Assembly: GCA_963932145.1 (NCBI GenBank)
Contig: OZ010582.1
Coordinates: forward strand, 16,231,183-16,295,182
DNA from: Acanthosepion lycidas
Taxonomy: Eukaryota > Mollusca > Cephalopoda > Sepiida > Sepiidae
DNA length: 64,000 nucleotides
Direction: 5' to 3'
Within the stretch, counting starts at the first letter, position 1, and the number at the start of each line of letters is the position of its first letter. The notes beneath the pieces are model-generated. The model was not told where the DNA came from. It saw only the letters and a list, made by a program, of their open reading frames with translations, and searched no databases. Position numbers and translations under genes: made by a program. Below are positions 63,799 to 64,000 of the stretch, in pieces.

Positions 63799-64000
63799 CA
63801 TGCTGATATTTGCAATACGGATGTCCATAGGCGACATTATCAGAAAATAAGAACGGTTAATAGCGTAAGGTTAAAGCCAAAGTAGATAAATTCCAGGGAA
63901 ACCATTAGATTACATATTTTTTTCTATATGTTTAATATTACTAGGTAGTTAATAAAGCATTATATAAAAAGACACTCACGTTATATTCATCAAGTAATTT

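Overview
The window looks like intergenic or intronic DNA from a repeat-rich animal genome, most likely a cephalopod (octopus-type). This is inference from three things: the very high AT content with dozens of (TA)n, (GT)n and (GATA)n tracts, the abundance of Penelope-like elements (PLEs), and interspersed families I associate with octopus genomes. I recognise no host protein-coding gene, rRNA or functional tRNA. The only long open frame (41339-43342) is a PLE reverse transcriptase with a GIY-YIG endonuclease. Repeat family names used here (A; B and T for SINEs; C to K for PLE-type ends; LINE-W, X, Y, Z) are my own labels.

Layout. 0-2.2 kb: tandem units carrying the 3' end of a Tc1-like transposase, then GATA and minisatellite DNA. 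2.2-8 kb: mostly featureless AT-rich DNA with a family A element, a 32-bp minisatellite and a 134-bp MITE. 8.2-9.8 kb: a PLE-C 3' fragment, a LINE C-terminus and a possible LTR-element remnant. 10.5-12 kb: a cluster of inverted PLE ends, a foldback repeat and hammerhead-like units between (TA)n tracts. 12.4-18.7 kb: GATA array, LINE-Y, a family A copy split by a PLE-C insertion, an inverted pair with a hammerhead motif, and a family A copy with a 30-bp array. 19-23.5 kb: head-to-head tRNA-like SINE-T copies, a deleted Tc1/mariner element, a 1.2-kb inverted repeat and further inverted PLE ends. 23.8-31 kb: LINE-Y, SINE-B, PLE-F, a Tc1 remnant, and a PLE-C copy with a 12-bp target duplication. 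31.4-34.6 kb: SINE-T copies and PLE-G, whose inverted arms each carry a complete hammerhead motif. 35.2-35.8 kb: long purine tract. 36.8-38.8 kb: full-length SINE-B and LINE-Y pieces. 38.9-40.7 kb: two Tc1 copies, one keeping a 117-nt GT-AG intron. 40.8-43.8 kb: PLE-E inverted ends, the long PLE reading frame, and a perfect 72-bp-arm palindrome. 44-64 kb: PLE-C ends, LINE C-termini (W, Y, Z), family A copies, an 80-bp mariner MITE and microsatellites.

Main theme. At least seven sequence-unrelated families (C, D, E, F, G, H, K) share one design. Each has an end with CUGANGA, a stem II hairpin, GAAA, a tiny or self-complementary stem III, an NUH triplet, and closing stem I bases, which is the architecture of a type I hammerhead ribozyme. 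These ends mostly occur as inverted (head-to-head) pairs next to (TA)n tracts. Many also carry a related hairpin with GCTC on one side and GAGC on the other. PLEs in many animals are known to encode hammerhead motifs. The number and variety of families in 64 kb, and the conserved stems in three or four of them, are the most notable content here.
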